Source: Lichina pygmaea (lineage: Eukaryota; Ascomycota; Lichinomycetes; Lichinales; Lichinaceae). Taken from it: a DNA stretch of 64,000 nt. Numbering within the stretch: position 1 is the stretch's first letter; each line of letters starts with the position of its first letter. This document shows positions 54,805-64,000 of the stretch, piece by piece. Position numbers and translations under genes: made by a program. The stretch lies in contig OY730171.1 in assembly GCA_963422465.1 (NCBI GenBank), positions 1,922,001 through 1,986,000 on the forward strand. Direction: 5' to 3'. Below the pieces are notes generated by a model. That model made no database searches. It saw only the letters and a program-made list of their open reading frames with translations, and was not told the DNA's origin.

Positions 54805-57714
54805 AATGCATCACGATCGTGGCCATGGCCGTAACACCACCTCCCCTTTCCAAGGGTTCTGTCCCCAGAATCTTCTTCGCTTCTTACCATGCCTAAGCAG
54901 ACAAGCTCTCGTCGCCGTGCTTGTCTTTCGGTGGAGATTTATCGTCGTGCTCCGATGGAGTCTCTCTCCCCGTGTCGCCATTGACGCTCAGCTGGTGTTT
55001 CATGCCTGATGGGGGTTTTGTTGAATTCGTGTGGTTGTTGTGTGGAGAAGAATCTTCGTTGTGACAAGATTGTCACTCAGTCAGACTGGGATCAGGTCAC
55101 TCACGAGTGTGTGTGTCTGCAGTGGGAGCTTGAAGAAATTGAAGAGAAAGAGCTTCTCAAAGCTGAGGTGGCTCTGTCTTGTTGTTCTTGTTGTCTTCAC
55201 ATTCACAAACAGCTTGGCCTCTCTTTTCGTGAGAAGGAGATGTTTGCTGTCGCGCACAGCCGTACGGAGTAGGCTAGAGCGGAACCGAGCCAAAAGACTA
55301 CTATGTCTGGGCTTAGTGCCCGACATCTCCGTACTAGCGATAGATAAGTGCGGCTGCACCCGCCTGCCTAGTCAGGATCTAACTGACTAAGCGCCCGGTC
55401 GGGCAACTAGCTCCTGACATCACCTGTGGAGGGATTGTTTTTCCTCCACCACTGATAGCCTCAACAACTGTAACTAGCTCATGATTACTGGCACTTCCAA
55501 TATAGGACTGGTGACAAATGTTCTTGGTGATGATCTTCTGGTTCCTTCCCAGACCTATCTGGAATCCAGACTTGTCCAAGTTCCAGCAATCACCAGACTG
55601 GATCCTCTTTTCCAGGTATGTGGCATGGAAATCCTTGAACCATACTTCTATTGACTTAGCATTGTTCACAACTTTTTGTCTTGGGTCTGTTGCTTTCTGT
55701 TTGCGAACAGAGTACTCGGGATGGTGATCCAGGAATCTCTGAGACCATCAAGAGCTGACAGTAGGTGGGGGACTATTGCTGTTGTGGTTCCGGGCTAGAA
55801 TGACATTGGCACAGTTATGTAGCATTGGTGGTCTAACACATAATCCTAGCTGATCAAGTCTGTCAATATAACAACAGACAGCAACTTCCTCAGCTGGAGA
55901 GAGCTTCCTGCTGGCTGGAACCTGGGTATTTCAAGACAGAGTTCTCTTTAGGTGATTTTCAAGGTGTTGTGCAGGAATGTTATATCTAGCAGCTAATTCT
56001 GGAATTGAAAATTCCGTGTCAGGAAGAATTGATCCAAGAGCTTCCTGGATCTGATCCTCAACTTCAGCGTATGATTTGGGCATGTTGTTGAGAAGTTATG
56101 GTGATTTGAAGGTGGCCGATGCCAATTTACTTCAATTTTGTGTGGGGACCGTTGCACTGTCCACACCGTTGCACTGTCGGACACCCTTACGGAGTAAGGA
56201 TGTCCCGACCGAGCTAGCGAGGGGAGGGGAGGTACGAAGTACCTCGAAGGCACGGGTAGATCCTTTCCAAAAACCAGGCCAAATGCAACTGTTTCAAGTC
56301 GGTTGATGCCGACAAGCATCTGGTAAAGACGTGCACATGATGCGTTCAGGGACGCAGGCCCGGTACGTACCGTATCCCGGGTAAATAGTCCGGACAATTA
56401 CTCCTGTACCCCCCTCTATGCACGTGTCTTACTTCGACGCCCCCTTCGCTTAGTACAAATACTTCTAGTTTACAGGCACTCCCTAAAAGAACTAAGTACT
56501 ACTAAACTTTTGGGGCATCAGCCCACCGACAGCCCAACTCCACACCACTCACAAAGTCCCCACAACACCAAAAATGCCATATATCACATTGAAAACAAGA
56601 TTTGGCTTGATAGACCTAGAGCTAGGCATTTGATGCGACTAGAAAAAAATTGTGACCGAAGAATCTACGCTGTGTGATGCTACCAGGACTTATGAAGCTG
56701 AGCCTTGCTTCACTTGAAGAGATACCTAGCTTTATATAATGTTGCTTGGCAAACTGCATGTACTGATTTATGCGGGGGGGCATGGAAGTAAGAGGGGTAG
56801 CGAAGTAATCTACTGTACGTGCATAGTGGGGGGTACCACAGCAATTGTCCGTAAAAAGTCATTACTTATGATTCGCGCTGCGCATCGAGGTCGATGGCCA
56901 AAAACCGCGGTCGTCTTCTACGAGGAACTTGTAGTCGTCTTTACTGTACGGAGTACCTCCCGTACACCGGCGAGTCTTTCTCTCCAGCGACGAAAGACCA
57001 CGCCATTGCTCCGGTCTGCAAGCACCGAATTGAGTTCAAGAGAGCTCAAAGTACATTACATACGTACATACGTACGTACCGATGACGAAAGAAGTACGGA
57101 GGTACTTCCGTCCGTCCACCGACCACGGTACGTACTGCGTACTGTACGGAGTACGAGGGTATCACACGGAAGTATCCCGTACGTAGCTTCGTGGTGTAGC
57201 AGGCCGATATTAGTAAGCTCGGATCTGGAGCTCCACATATAAATTCCAAGCCTCGTCCGAACGCCCCAGACAAAACGCCCCTTCGATCCCCGCCCGCTGG
57301 ACTCATGGTGCCGGGGCTTGGACATCGTGTCTGTAGCCTGACTTGGTCGATCGCTTCTTGTCCCAAATGATACTCGATCCTGGCTCCCTTGCCCTCATGC
57401 CTTGTACGATACCGCTAGACGTTCTTTCGTTGAGCCCGTTGTTTTAGCCTGACCAGCTTGGATTCGGTCTACCGTTCTATCATTACCGCATCGTCCCAGC
57501 ATTTTTTGTGTGCACTACCATCATCACCGGTCGGACCGTCCATGACCTCATCTTCAGTGACCTGATGCGGCTCGAGACTGCGCCTGCATTCTGAACGGTG
57601 CCGAACAGGAGACGAAACAGACGGCGGCGGAGAGGCGCCGTCGAAGGGACCAGGAGATCGGGAGACCGAGCCTGCCGCGCTCGGCCGCTCAGCGGACACC
57701 AGACCCAGGCGACC
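54805..57714. other. Spacer GND1 to LSM12, with transposon relic
   Basis: Apart from the pogo relic (55379-56083) I see no gene. GTAC clusters occur at 56350, 56940-56960 and 57055-57185, with two exact GTACGGAGTAC copies (56946-56956 and 57144-57154). A 167-codon frame at 56739-57242 is not supported. Confidence 0.5.
55379..56083 (-). mobile_element. Pogo-type DNA transposon relic (Fot1/Tigger-like)
   Basis: Read on the minus strand from MPKSYAEVEDQIQEALGSIL at 56083: a psq-type helix-turn-helix (IPELAARYNIPAQHLENHLK), a CENP-B-type region (LSPAEEVAVCCYIDRLDQLG, WSQRFLDHHPEYSVRKQKAT) and the start of the DDE domain (WFKDFHATYLEKRIQSGDCW, NLDKSGFQIGLG with the first Asp). It then ends after PPQVMSG, so the second half of the catalytic domain is missing. 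Two in-frame TGA stops (55933-55931 and 55750-55748) each sit where CGA would read through, a C-to-T change typical of RIP. The remaining coding sequence is otherwise well preserved, which suggests a fairly recent loss. Confidence 0.8.
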
Positions 57715-58999
57715 ATGGCCGACGGCAAGCGTACGCCTGGAGGAGTCGGCGCGGCGCAGAAAATCGCCGTGGCCACGCCGAATATCGGTGGGGCGGTCAA
57801 CACCGTGCCACTGGATGTCGCGTTGGCCGGCTGCGTTGGCGCGCGGTAAGCCACCATGTCACTTGCTCTTGCCGCGACGGCGTCTCACCAAGTACTGATC
57901 GGCAGCATGTGTCTTCCCTTAGCGTTCGCCTGACCACTGTCCTGCAATCGGCTTTCGAAGGGACCATCTTCACGGCGGATCCTTTGACCAACTTGATCGC
58001 CATCACCACGACCTCGCCACCGCCAACTCCAGCTTCCAGTTCTCAGACGCCGCTCCCGGGCGACTATCGCGTCATTCCGATCTCCAAGCTGCAGTCATTC
58101 CAGCTACTGGCCCTCGCCCCGGACTCGTCTGCATCGACGACCACATCGCCGTCGCAAGATGCCGGTAACGTCGACGCGTCTTCGGCGCTGAAGAGGATCG
58201 ATTGGAACGCGTTGAAGGCGAGGGAACGAGCAGCAGTCGAGAAGGAGCTCAAGAAGAAGCACTCTCGAGGTCCAGGCGTCGGGAAGGAGGCGCAGGACAT
58301 CTTTGATGCCCTGAGTCGAACGTACGTATTCACCTCTTATGGACATGTGTGTATCTTGTGCTTTGGAATGGTCCTCAAGAGCATGCATGAGTATCAGCTG
58401 ATCTCCCATGTCCTGACGGGGCGATAGCCTTGATGTCCGATGGCACGAACAAAACATTGTCGTGCTGGACTCGGTCATGATTCGGCCGCCATACGGTCCC
58501 GAGGACTGCAAGGCTCTCGGCAAAGAAACGATGGCTCTGCAACGAGTCAAGAAAGTTGTGAGTTGGCCGAGCCGCCTTTCGTCTCCCGTGGCAGCGCTCG
58601 GGCCCGCGCTTTGAACTACCAGCACGCGCATCGCCTCCCAAGAAACGTCGCATCGTGCTGACCACCCCTATACTCACTCAGCTCGAGATGGAGAAACGCA
58701 AAGTCGTGGAGCGGCACAACTCGTCCCGAAACGCCGCTCCTACCGGTGCCAGCAATCCCAGCGGCGCTGCTCCCCCGGTTTCCTTGTCGACCGTTCCAGC
58801 CCTTCCCGCCACATCACCGTCGTCCGCTTCTCAGCAGCAGCCGCCACTGTCGAACATGGTGGCCACACCCGTCCCCGTTGCCGTTCCCGTTCCCGCCCCA
58901 CCACCTGCAGCTGTCGTCCGGAGTGCGGCCCCTGTTTCTGCTCCAGCCCCGGTCGCCGTGCCCGTGCCTGCCGTGGTCGGGATGAGAAAGGGCGGTTAA
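57715..58999 (+). CDS. LSM12: LSM12-type protein (LSm plus anticodon-binding-like domain)
   Basis: Family linked to ataxin-2/Pbp1 complexes and RNA metabolism. Exons 57715-57845, 57923-58321, 58428-58557 and 58682-58999 join in phase to about 325 residues. The LSm half (about 35-110) reads VRLTTVLQSAFEGTIFTADP, LTNLIAI, GDYRVIPISKLQSFQLL; the AD half reads KEAQDIFDALSRTLDVRW, IVVLDSVMIRPPYGPEDC, and the helix ending KKVLEMEKRKVVE. A Pro/Ala/Val/Ser low-complexity tail of about 90 residues follows. The conserved domains cross all three introns without loss. Confidence 0.85.
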
Positions 59000-59629
59000 T
59001 TGGGATGGGAAGCCGCGAGAGCACTTGTCTACAGGGGTGTGGTCACGTAGGGGGAAATGCCAGCTACTGTAGGTGGTGGTAGTCAGCCATTTGGTTAGTG
59101 CCGGTGGCGCTGATGACGTATAGTGCTAGTAGTAGCACAGTCATCAAAGTCTCGAGAACTATAGCAGCACGAGAATCAAAGAAGAAATCAGCGTTTCAAC
59201 TAAATCATCTTCTACTTTTCGCCTAGGCTCTTGCGTAGGGTGCCCGGAGAATCTCTGGTGCGCTTGCAGTACCTGGTACGTACAGTACGTACGGAATCCA
59301 TGGCATGGACAGGATGGACAGGACGGACAGGACCAGTCATCTGACCTTTCTCTGGGAAGGGGGAGAGGGAGGGAGGGAGAGAGGAACACAGGAAGGGAGG
59401 GAATAAAAGACAGAGAGAGAGAGAGAGAGAGAGGGGGAGGGGAGGTGGTAGGTCTTGCGGTCAAAGCTAAGGGTATGGAAAAGATCAAGTCTACCGCAAC
59501 GTTTCCCCCCAACATCCTGCTTTGGTGGTATGTAGCCTCGGCTACGTAAGATTTGGCCCGACTGCTGCTCATGCTGCTCATGCTGCTCATGCTGGTGCTG
59601 CTGGTGCTGCTGGTCTAGATGTTGCTGGT
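59000..59629. other. Convergent spacer LSM12/SLC35C2-like
   Basis: Contains purine-rich and GA-repeat DNA (about 59345-59435) and short CATGCTGCT/GGTGCTGCT repeats (59570-59628) just past the transporter stop. No gene recognised. Confidence 0.5.
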
Positions 59630-61667
59630 CTAGATGTTAATAGGGTGGTGGCCTCGTCCGTGGCCAGTGGGTTTGCCGAAGGAAAGGCGTTCCGCTCGAT
59701 CAGATGTCGCTCGATCAGATGTCGCTCGATCAGACGTCGCTCGATCAGATGTCGCTCGATCAGACGTCGCTCGATCAGATACCTTGGTGCTTGTTCTTCT
59801 CGCGTCGGAAGGGATTGGAGAGGCTGATCCCGGTGGAGGATCTTTGTCGTGGTCGTGGTCGTGGCTATGGTCGACGTCGTCTGCTTGGTCGTCGGTGCGA
59901 CGCAGGACGGGCTGGTAGTCCCCCCGTAGGACTCCGTTCGTCGGCGGTGGTGGTGGTGGTGGTGGTGGTGATGGAGGCAACGGAGATCCCGGTGAGACGT
60001 TGATGCTCTCGGTCAGCTTGGCCTCGGAGCGCATCTTCTTGATCTTCAGGTAGTTGTACGCGGCGATGCAGGCGATGGTGACGAGCAGGCCCGACACGTT
60101 GATGACGGTGAGGTCGTCGTGGTAGACGATGCCGGCGCCGGAGATGGTCACCACCTCCTTGAAGATGCCGCAGATGGACAGCGTCACGACCGACGTCCGC
60201 TGGAGCAAGGCAAACTCCGAGGTCGTCATCAGGAAGGCAAGGAGTCCGGGGAAGAGGATGATGCCGCCGGCCAAGAGCGAGCCCTTGGCGGCGACCAGCT
60301 CCGAGAGACCCTGGACCAGGTCCGAAACTCCCTCGACCGGAACGGCGATGACGAGCAGACTGAGGAACATGACCGGTGCGAGGTAGAAGATGGAGCTGAA
60401 CGGGTTGGCCGTCGCCGGATTGCGCAGCAGCAGGATCTGCGTGAGCGCCCAGCGGAAGCCGGAGAAGAAGGCGGACGATATGACCAGGACGAAGCCGAGC
60501 ACGTTGAAGGCCGTCTCGCCCGCGACCATCATGATGACGCCAATCGTCATGGTCGAGATGATGAGGACCAGCTTGACGGACGGGCTCTCGAGCCGGAACA
60601 AGAAGGCGAATATCAAGACGAAGCCCAAGGCGGACGATTTGCACATGGCTGTCGAGGCACGTCAGCCGCTGGGACCAGCTACCGAACGGCTCGTCGCCCA
60701 TGCGTTAGACCCACTATAAAACGTAAGGGTGATGAACTTGAGGCTCATGTTTCCCAGCCCGATGTCGAGCCCGGTCGCGGCACCGCACGGGCCGATGCGA
60801 GTGAGATAGAACCGCTTGGTCATCAGCGGCCTGTCCGTGTTCGTCGCTCGCTCGGAGCGGAGGACACGAGAGTCGTCGGGGTTGGTGATGGCGTCATGCC
60901 GCGGTCTGAACCGAGGGAAGAGGTACAGCACCAGACAGGAGAGACTGAATTGGACGATCATGTGGACGCTCGTCGTGAACAGCGGAAAGGAAAAGTTCAG
61001 GTAGTCCCCTGAGAACATCCATTTGTTGTACTGAGACGAACAGGGTCAGCAGAGGCACGGAGTCACGGCGGGGAGATTGCGGATGGCTTACCAGGGATAT
61101 CGAGACGGAGAAGGCATACCTGGACGGCGAGAACGGTGTCAGAGCCGGCGATCGAGTAGGGCTGAGAGGGCCAACGACAACCACCTACCAAGACCCGATG
61201 AGGATCACGTTGATGATGGACTTCTTGAGCACGCTCTGGTCCGCGACGCTGAGCTCGATGCCGGGGGCCCTGGCCTCCCTTGCGACGCGGGCGTCGGGGC
61301 GACTGTACCGCCGCCTGAGTCTCCTCCGTCGGCTTCGATCTTGCTTCGTGAGACCGGTCTCCTCGTCGTCCTGCAGATCGTCGTCCGAGGGCATATCCAC
61401 GAGTTCGACGTCGTCGCTGGTCGATCGCGACGAGAAGTCCGAGTCGGATGCCTCGTCGTCGTCGTCGTCGTCGTCGGCGGCGGCGGCAGCGGCGGGGACG
61501 CTGTACTTCGAGTCGCGGTCGCCGTGGCCACGCCTTCTTCGATTGGATGCGCCACCGGAAGCTGGGTCGTCGCGACTGCCGCGCCGAGAATCAGCGCCGC
61601 CGCCGGTGCGGACGCCTCCGACTTTGACCGAGTTTCTCCGTCGATGGCCGACGACGAAGTCGTCCAT
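59630..61667 (-). CDS. TPT-family transporter, SLC35C2/Ymd8-like
   Basis: Drug/metabolite-superfamily nucleotide-sugar or triose-phosphate-type transporter, probably Golgi. Exons 61667-61189, 61119-61092, 61030-60715 and 60648-59630 give about 613 residues. The N-terminal 150 residues are hydrophilic with Arg- and Asp-rich repeats; the membrane part begins IINVILIGSWYAFSVSISLY then NKWMFSGDYLNFSFPLF, LDIGLGNMSLKFITLTFYTM and CKSSALGFVLIFAFLFRLE, with about ten hydrophobic segments and the family block TSVVTLSICGIFKEVVTI. The tail carries a proline run and six SDRA(T) pentapeptides from a 15-base minisatellite. An in-frame ATG at 61889 would add 74 residues; I prefer 61667, without proof. Substrate unknown. 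Confidence 0.85.
59694..59783. repeat. 15-base coding minisatellite (SDRAT repeats)
   Basis: Six head-to-tail units of GCTCGATCAGAYGTC, five complete and the sixth diverging at its end, varying only at one C/T position. On the minus strand they encode SDRAT pentapeptides in the cytosolic tail of the transporter. Fifteen bases keep frame, so copy number can change without disruption. Confidence 0.95.
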
Positions 61668-62952
61668 CGTGCTCTCTGCCGGGTGGGAGCGCGGAAAGAT
61701 CATGCACGAGCGCTGGCTACTGACTGCATGTGCAGACCAGAGCGGTGCGCAGGCAAGGGAAGGTGAGTTGGTCCTCGACGGATTTACATTGTCCCACCTC
61801 TCCCGGAACCGTCGGCAGCTGACTGTTGACTGTTGACCGTTGACCGTTGCGACCCGGTCCGTCGTGTCGATGGTTAATATCGCGTGCACCCCGTGGCGTG
61901 CCAGGGACGGTACTGTAGGGTGCCGTCATTAGTAATCAGGCTGTGTACCGTATCGTACCGGTATAAGATTACATAATCCAGTCTCCACAAGCACGAAGCT
62001 CAAGTGTCTGAGACGCCCCTTTCCCCACACAAACAAGAAACAGCCAAAAGGGGCCCCCTCGCAACGACAGGCCAATGAACTAGCGAAAAGTCATGGCGCT
62101 CTACCACGCCTACCAGGCTCGATAGTCTGGGAACCCCGAAGCGAAGGCCGGATGATTCAACGGCAGAGTGACGCTTACGGTAAGTACTTACGTAGTGGTG
62201 AGGACACATCTGTTCCAAGCGGCCAAAGGCTGTGCCATCTCTCGATGCCAATCTCGTGTCATGGCCTGTCTTTGGACGACTGGACATATCTCTGCCGGCA
62301 GAGCTCGTCCGCGTCATCATCATCGTTATCGTCATGACTTGTTGCAACCACCGCTCCAGCCGCCGCTCCAGTCGCAGAGCCGGCTGAGCCGGCCCAACCG
62401 GCTCAACACATGAAGATGAAATCACCAGCTCTAGTCACTTCAGGTAGCTCTGCCCAGGAACAGGCGAGAAGGGGGACGGGCTGCCTTGTGCTGGGTTTCT
62501 TGAACACGTCCATGCCAAGAAAGTGCATCTCGCTTCAACGTATCACGATTGCGTGCCTCGACTTGTCAGACAGAGAACCCTGGAACAGGCATGTCGGGTG
62601 CGTATTAGAGGAGGTGCGGCAGCTCAAGTAGTGGTTCGAGAACCCGATGTGTGTGTCTGTGTGTGTGCTATATCGTCAAATCTGTATAATCTGGCCGAGC
62701 ATGTCAGATAGGCCCAGACTACGAGCCCCATGTATGCTCGCACGAGGGTAGTGTGGGGCATGGCCCTGACAGGCAGTTCTCATACTCAAACTTCCGTACC
62801 GTGCCCGAAGTCGCTGAGCTCTGGCTGCTCAGCTCAGCAGTCATCAAGCTTTGGTGGAGTAGGGGTTGGACTTTTGGAGATAGTATACAGAGATGTGAAA
62901 GGGCCAAGTGCCAGAGTTGAAATGCAGGAGACGCAGACGAAAGGATCGTCAG
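61668..62952. other. Spacer between APN1 and the transporter gene
   Basis: Promoter side of the transporter and 3' side of APN1. Short CCGGCTGAGCCGG-type repeats (about 62375-62405) and a GT-rich patch (62645-62670) are present; no gene recognised. Confidence 0.4.
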
Positions 62953-64000
62953 CTAAGTCTCGCCGTCGTCGGTGGAGCCACCGACGACGCTGCTGCTCTC
63001 GTTCTTCCTTGCCTTTCTCCTCTTCTTGGGCCCTTCGGCCTTCTTCTTTTCCTTCTGCTGCTTCCTGTCGAACGCTTCCTGCAGCTTGAGACGCTCCTGG
63101 GCGCCTTGGTCGGCGAGCTCCTTTTCCTTGGCAAGGAAGGCCGGGGAGTCCGGATCCTGGCCGATCATGCCCTCGAGCAGCTTGATCTCGGCCGCCCAGA
63201 CGCCCTTGTCCTCTTTGCCGTCGCGATCGATGGGCGTCTCGAGCACCATCGGTAGGCCCTCCAGACGACGGTCGTTGACGACGTGGTGGAAGGCGCGCAG
63301 GCCCAGGAAGCCGAGGCCGATGTTCTGGTGCAGATCCCGGTGCGACGAGAACGGCGCCTTGGAGTCGTTGAGGTGCAGCGCCGACAGATACCGTAGGCCG
63401 ATCACGCTGTCGAAGCGGGCCATGGTTTCGACGTAGGCCGTTTTCGTACGCAGGTCGTATCCGGCGGCCTCGGCCTTGTCAGTTCGGACAACAAAGCCGT
63501 ATCCGTCAGGATCAGACTCACAAAGACGTGACAGGTATCGAGACAGACGCCGACTCTGGATTTGTCCCGTACGCCGGCAACAATGTCGCGAATGTCCTCA
63601 AAGGTTGATCCGATGACACTCTCGCTACCGGCCATTGTTTCCAGCACTGTCTTCACATGCTTCGTCTCGCTGTGGGCTCGGTTGAGCGCATTCGCTATCC
63701 GGGCGATTGCGTCGTCGCGTGCGTGGGGACCCTTCGAGCCAGGGCTGCATCATTTGACTCGAGTCAGCCAGTCGTGCCAGTCGAGCCCGGAGCCGAGATC
63801 CTGGGTCGAGAACCGAGACATGCGGCAGTCGAAGATGATCTTCACGAACAACAAAAATGTGTCTGTTTCAATCGTCTTCAAGAGGCAGGCGATCTCCCAG
63901 AGGCCTTTGCCGTGGACGATGCTCACTGGAAATTATAGAGCCTAATCCCGAGAGCATCGCATCGCTGGAGGTCGTCCAAAAAACAAGCGTACGCTTGCGT
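62953..64000 (-). CDS. APN1: AP endonuclease IV, Apn1 (5' end outside window)
   Basis: Zinc-dependent apurinic/apyrimidinic endonuclease of base-excision repair. Three exons are visible: from the window edge to 63927, 63744-63522 and 63474-62953, joined in phase; the N-terminus lies beyond 64000. Metal-ligand motifs of the family are seen: LYNFHPGSKG (across the first visible intron), KTVLETMAGSESVIGSTFED (Glu), VGVCLDTCHVF (Asp, His), RYLSALHLNDSK (Asp), HRDLHQNIGLG (His) and MVLETP (Glu). A Lys/Arg-rich tail (KKKAEGPKKRRKARKNE) after residue DRKQQK is a likely nuclear localisation signal. Only the N-terminal part is missing. Confidence 0.93.

Noticed and set aside
56739-57242. 167-codon plus-strand frame between the pogo relic and LSM12
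   Set aside because: Includes GTAC-repeat translation and no recognisable domain.

Overview
The window is a gene-dense piece of nuclear DNA from a filamentous ascomycete (Pezizomycotina; a Sordariomycete is my best guess, from gene content and style rather than from any search). The evidence is: short GT-AG introns of roughly 40-260 bases; compact housekeeping genes of fungal type (Ssr4, Rqc2, Sua5, Rmt2, Pmr1); GC-rich coding sequence separated by GTAC-rich spacers; and transposon relics whose decay looks like repeat-induced point mutation (RIP). I see no rRNA gene and no intact tRNA gene. Splice sites were placed by eye from consensus plus protein family continuity, and nearly all keep the reading frame exactly.

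Layout. 1-20 kb: MCM4 (-), the HST2-type sirtuin (-), COG4 (+), the Golgi Ca/Mn pump PMR1 (-), cohesin RAD21 (+) and the tRNA-modifying SUA5 (+). 20-29 kb: RQC2/NEMF (-), then a gene-poor stretch with a dead Ty3/Gypsy-like gag fragment, then COPI zeta RET3 (-). 29-42 kb: a pseudouridine-degradation pair psuG and psuK (+,+), arginine methyltransferase RMT2 (+), tubulin cofactor A (-), a DUF676 lipase (-), THO subunit 7 (-) and Elongin A (+). 42-52 kb: RUB1/NEDD8 (-) with a long in-frame upstream reading frame, an AT-rich island, SWI/SNF subunit SSR4 (-), a Tc1/mariner relic cluster and RBM42 (-). 52-64 kb: 6-phosphogluconate dehydrogenase (+), a RIP-damaged pogo transposon (-), LSM12 (+), an SLC35C2-type transporter (-) and the 3' part of APN1 (-), which runs off the right edge.

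Most genes are unrelated housekeeping genes. The one clear pathway pair is psuG-psuK: pseudouridine is phosphorylated by PsuK and its C-C bond is split by PsuG, and both products carry mitochondrial-type N-termini. Several genes serve the Golgi or early secretory route (COG4, PMR1, RET3, the SLC35C2-like transporter), which may be chance. Divergent pairs share short spacers: HST2/COG4, PMR1/RAD21, RET3/psuG, THO7/Elongin A and RBM42/GND1.

The best candidates for something new are: (1) a 284-codon open frame that runs in frame into the NEDD8 start and carries a frame-preserving 43-codon duplication; (2) a two-copy repeat resembling an intron-containing tRNA; (3) long poly-C tracts (sense strand) just after GTACGT donor sites in two genes; and (4) an 11-base motif, GTACGGAGTAC, recurring six times only in spacers.
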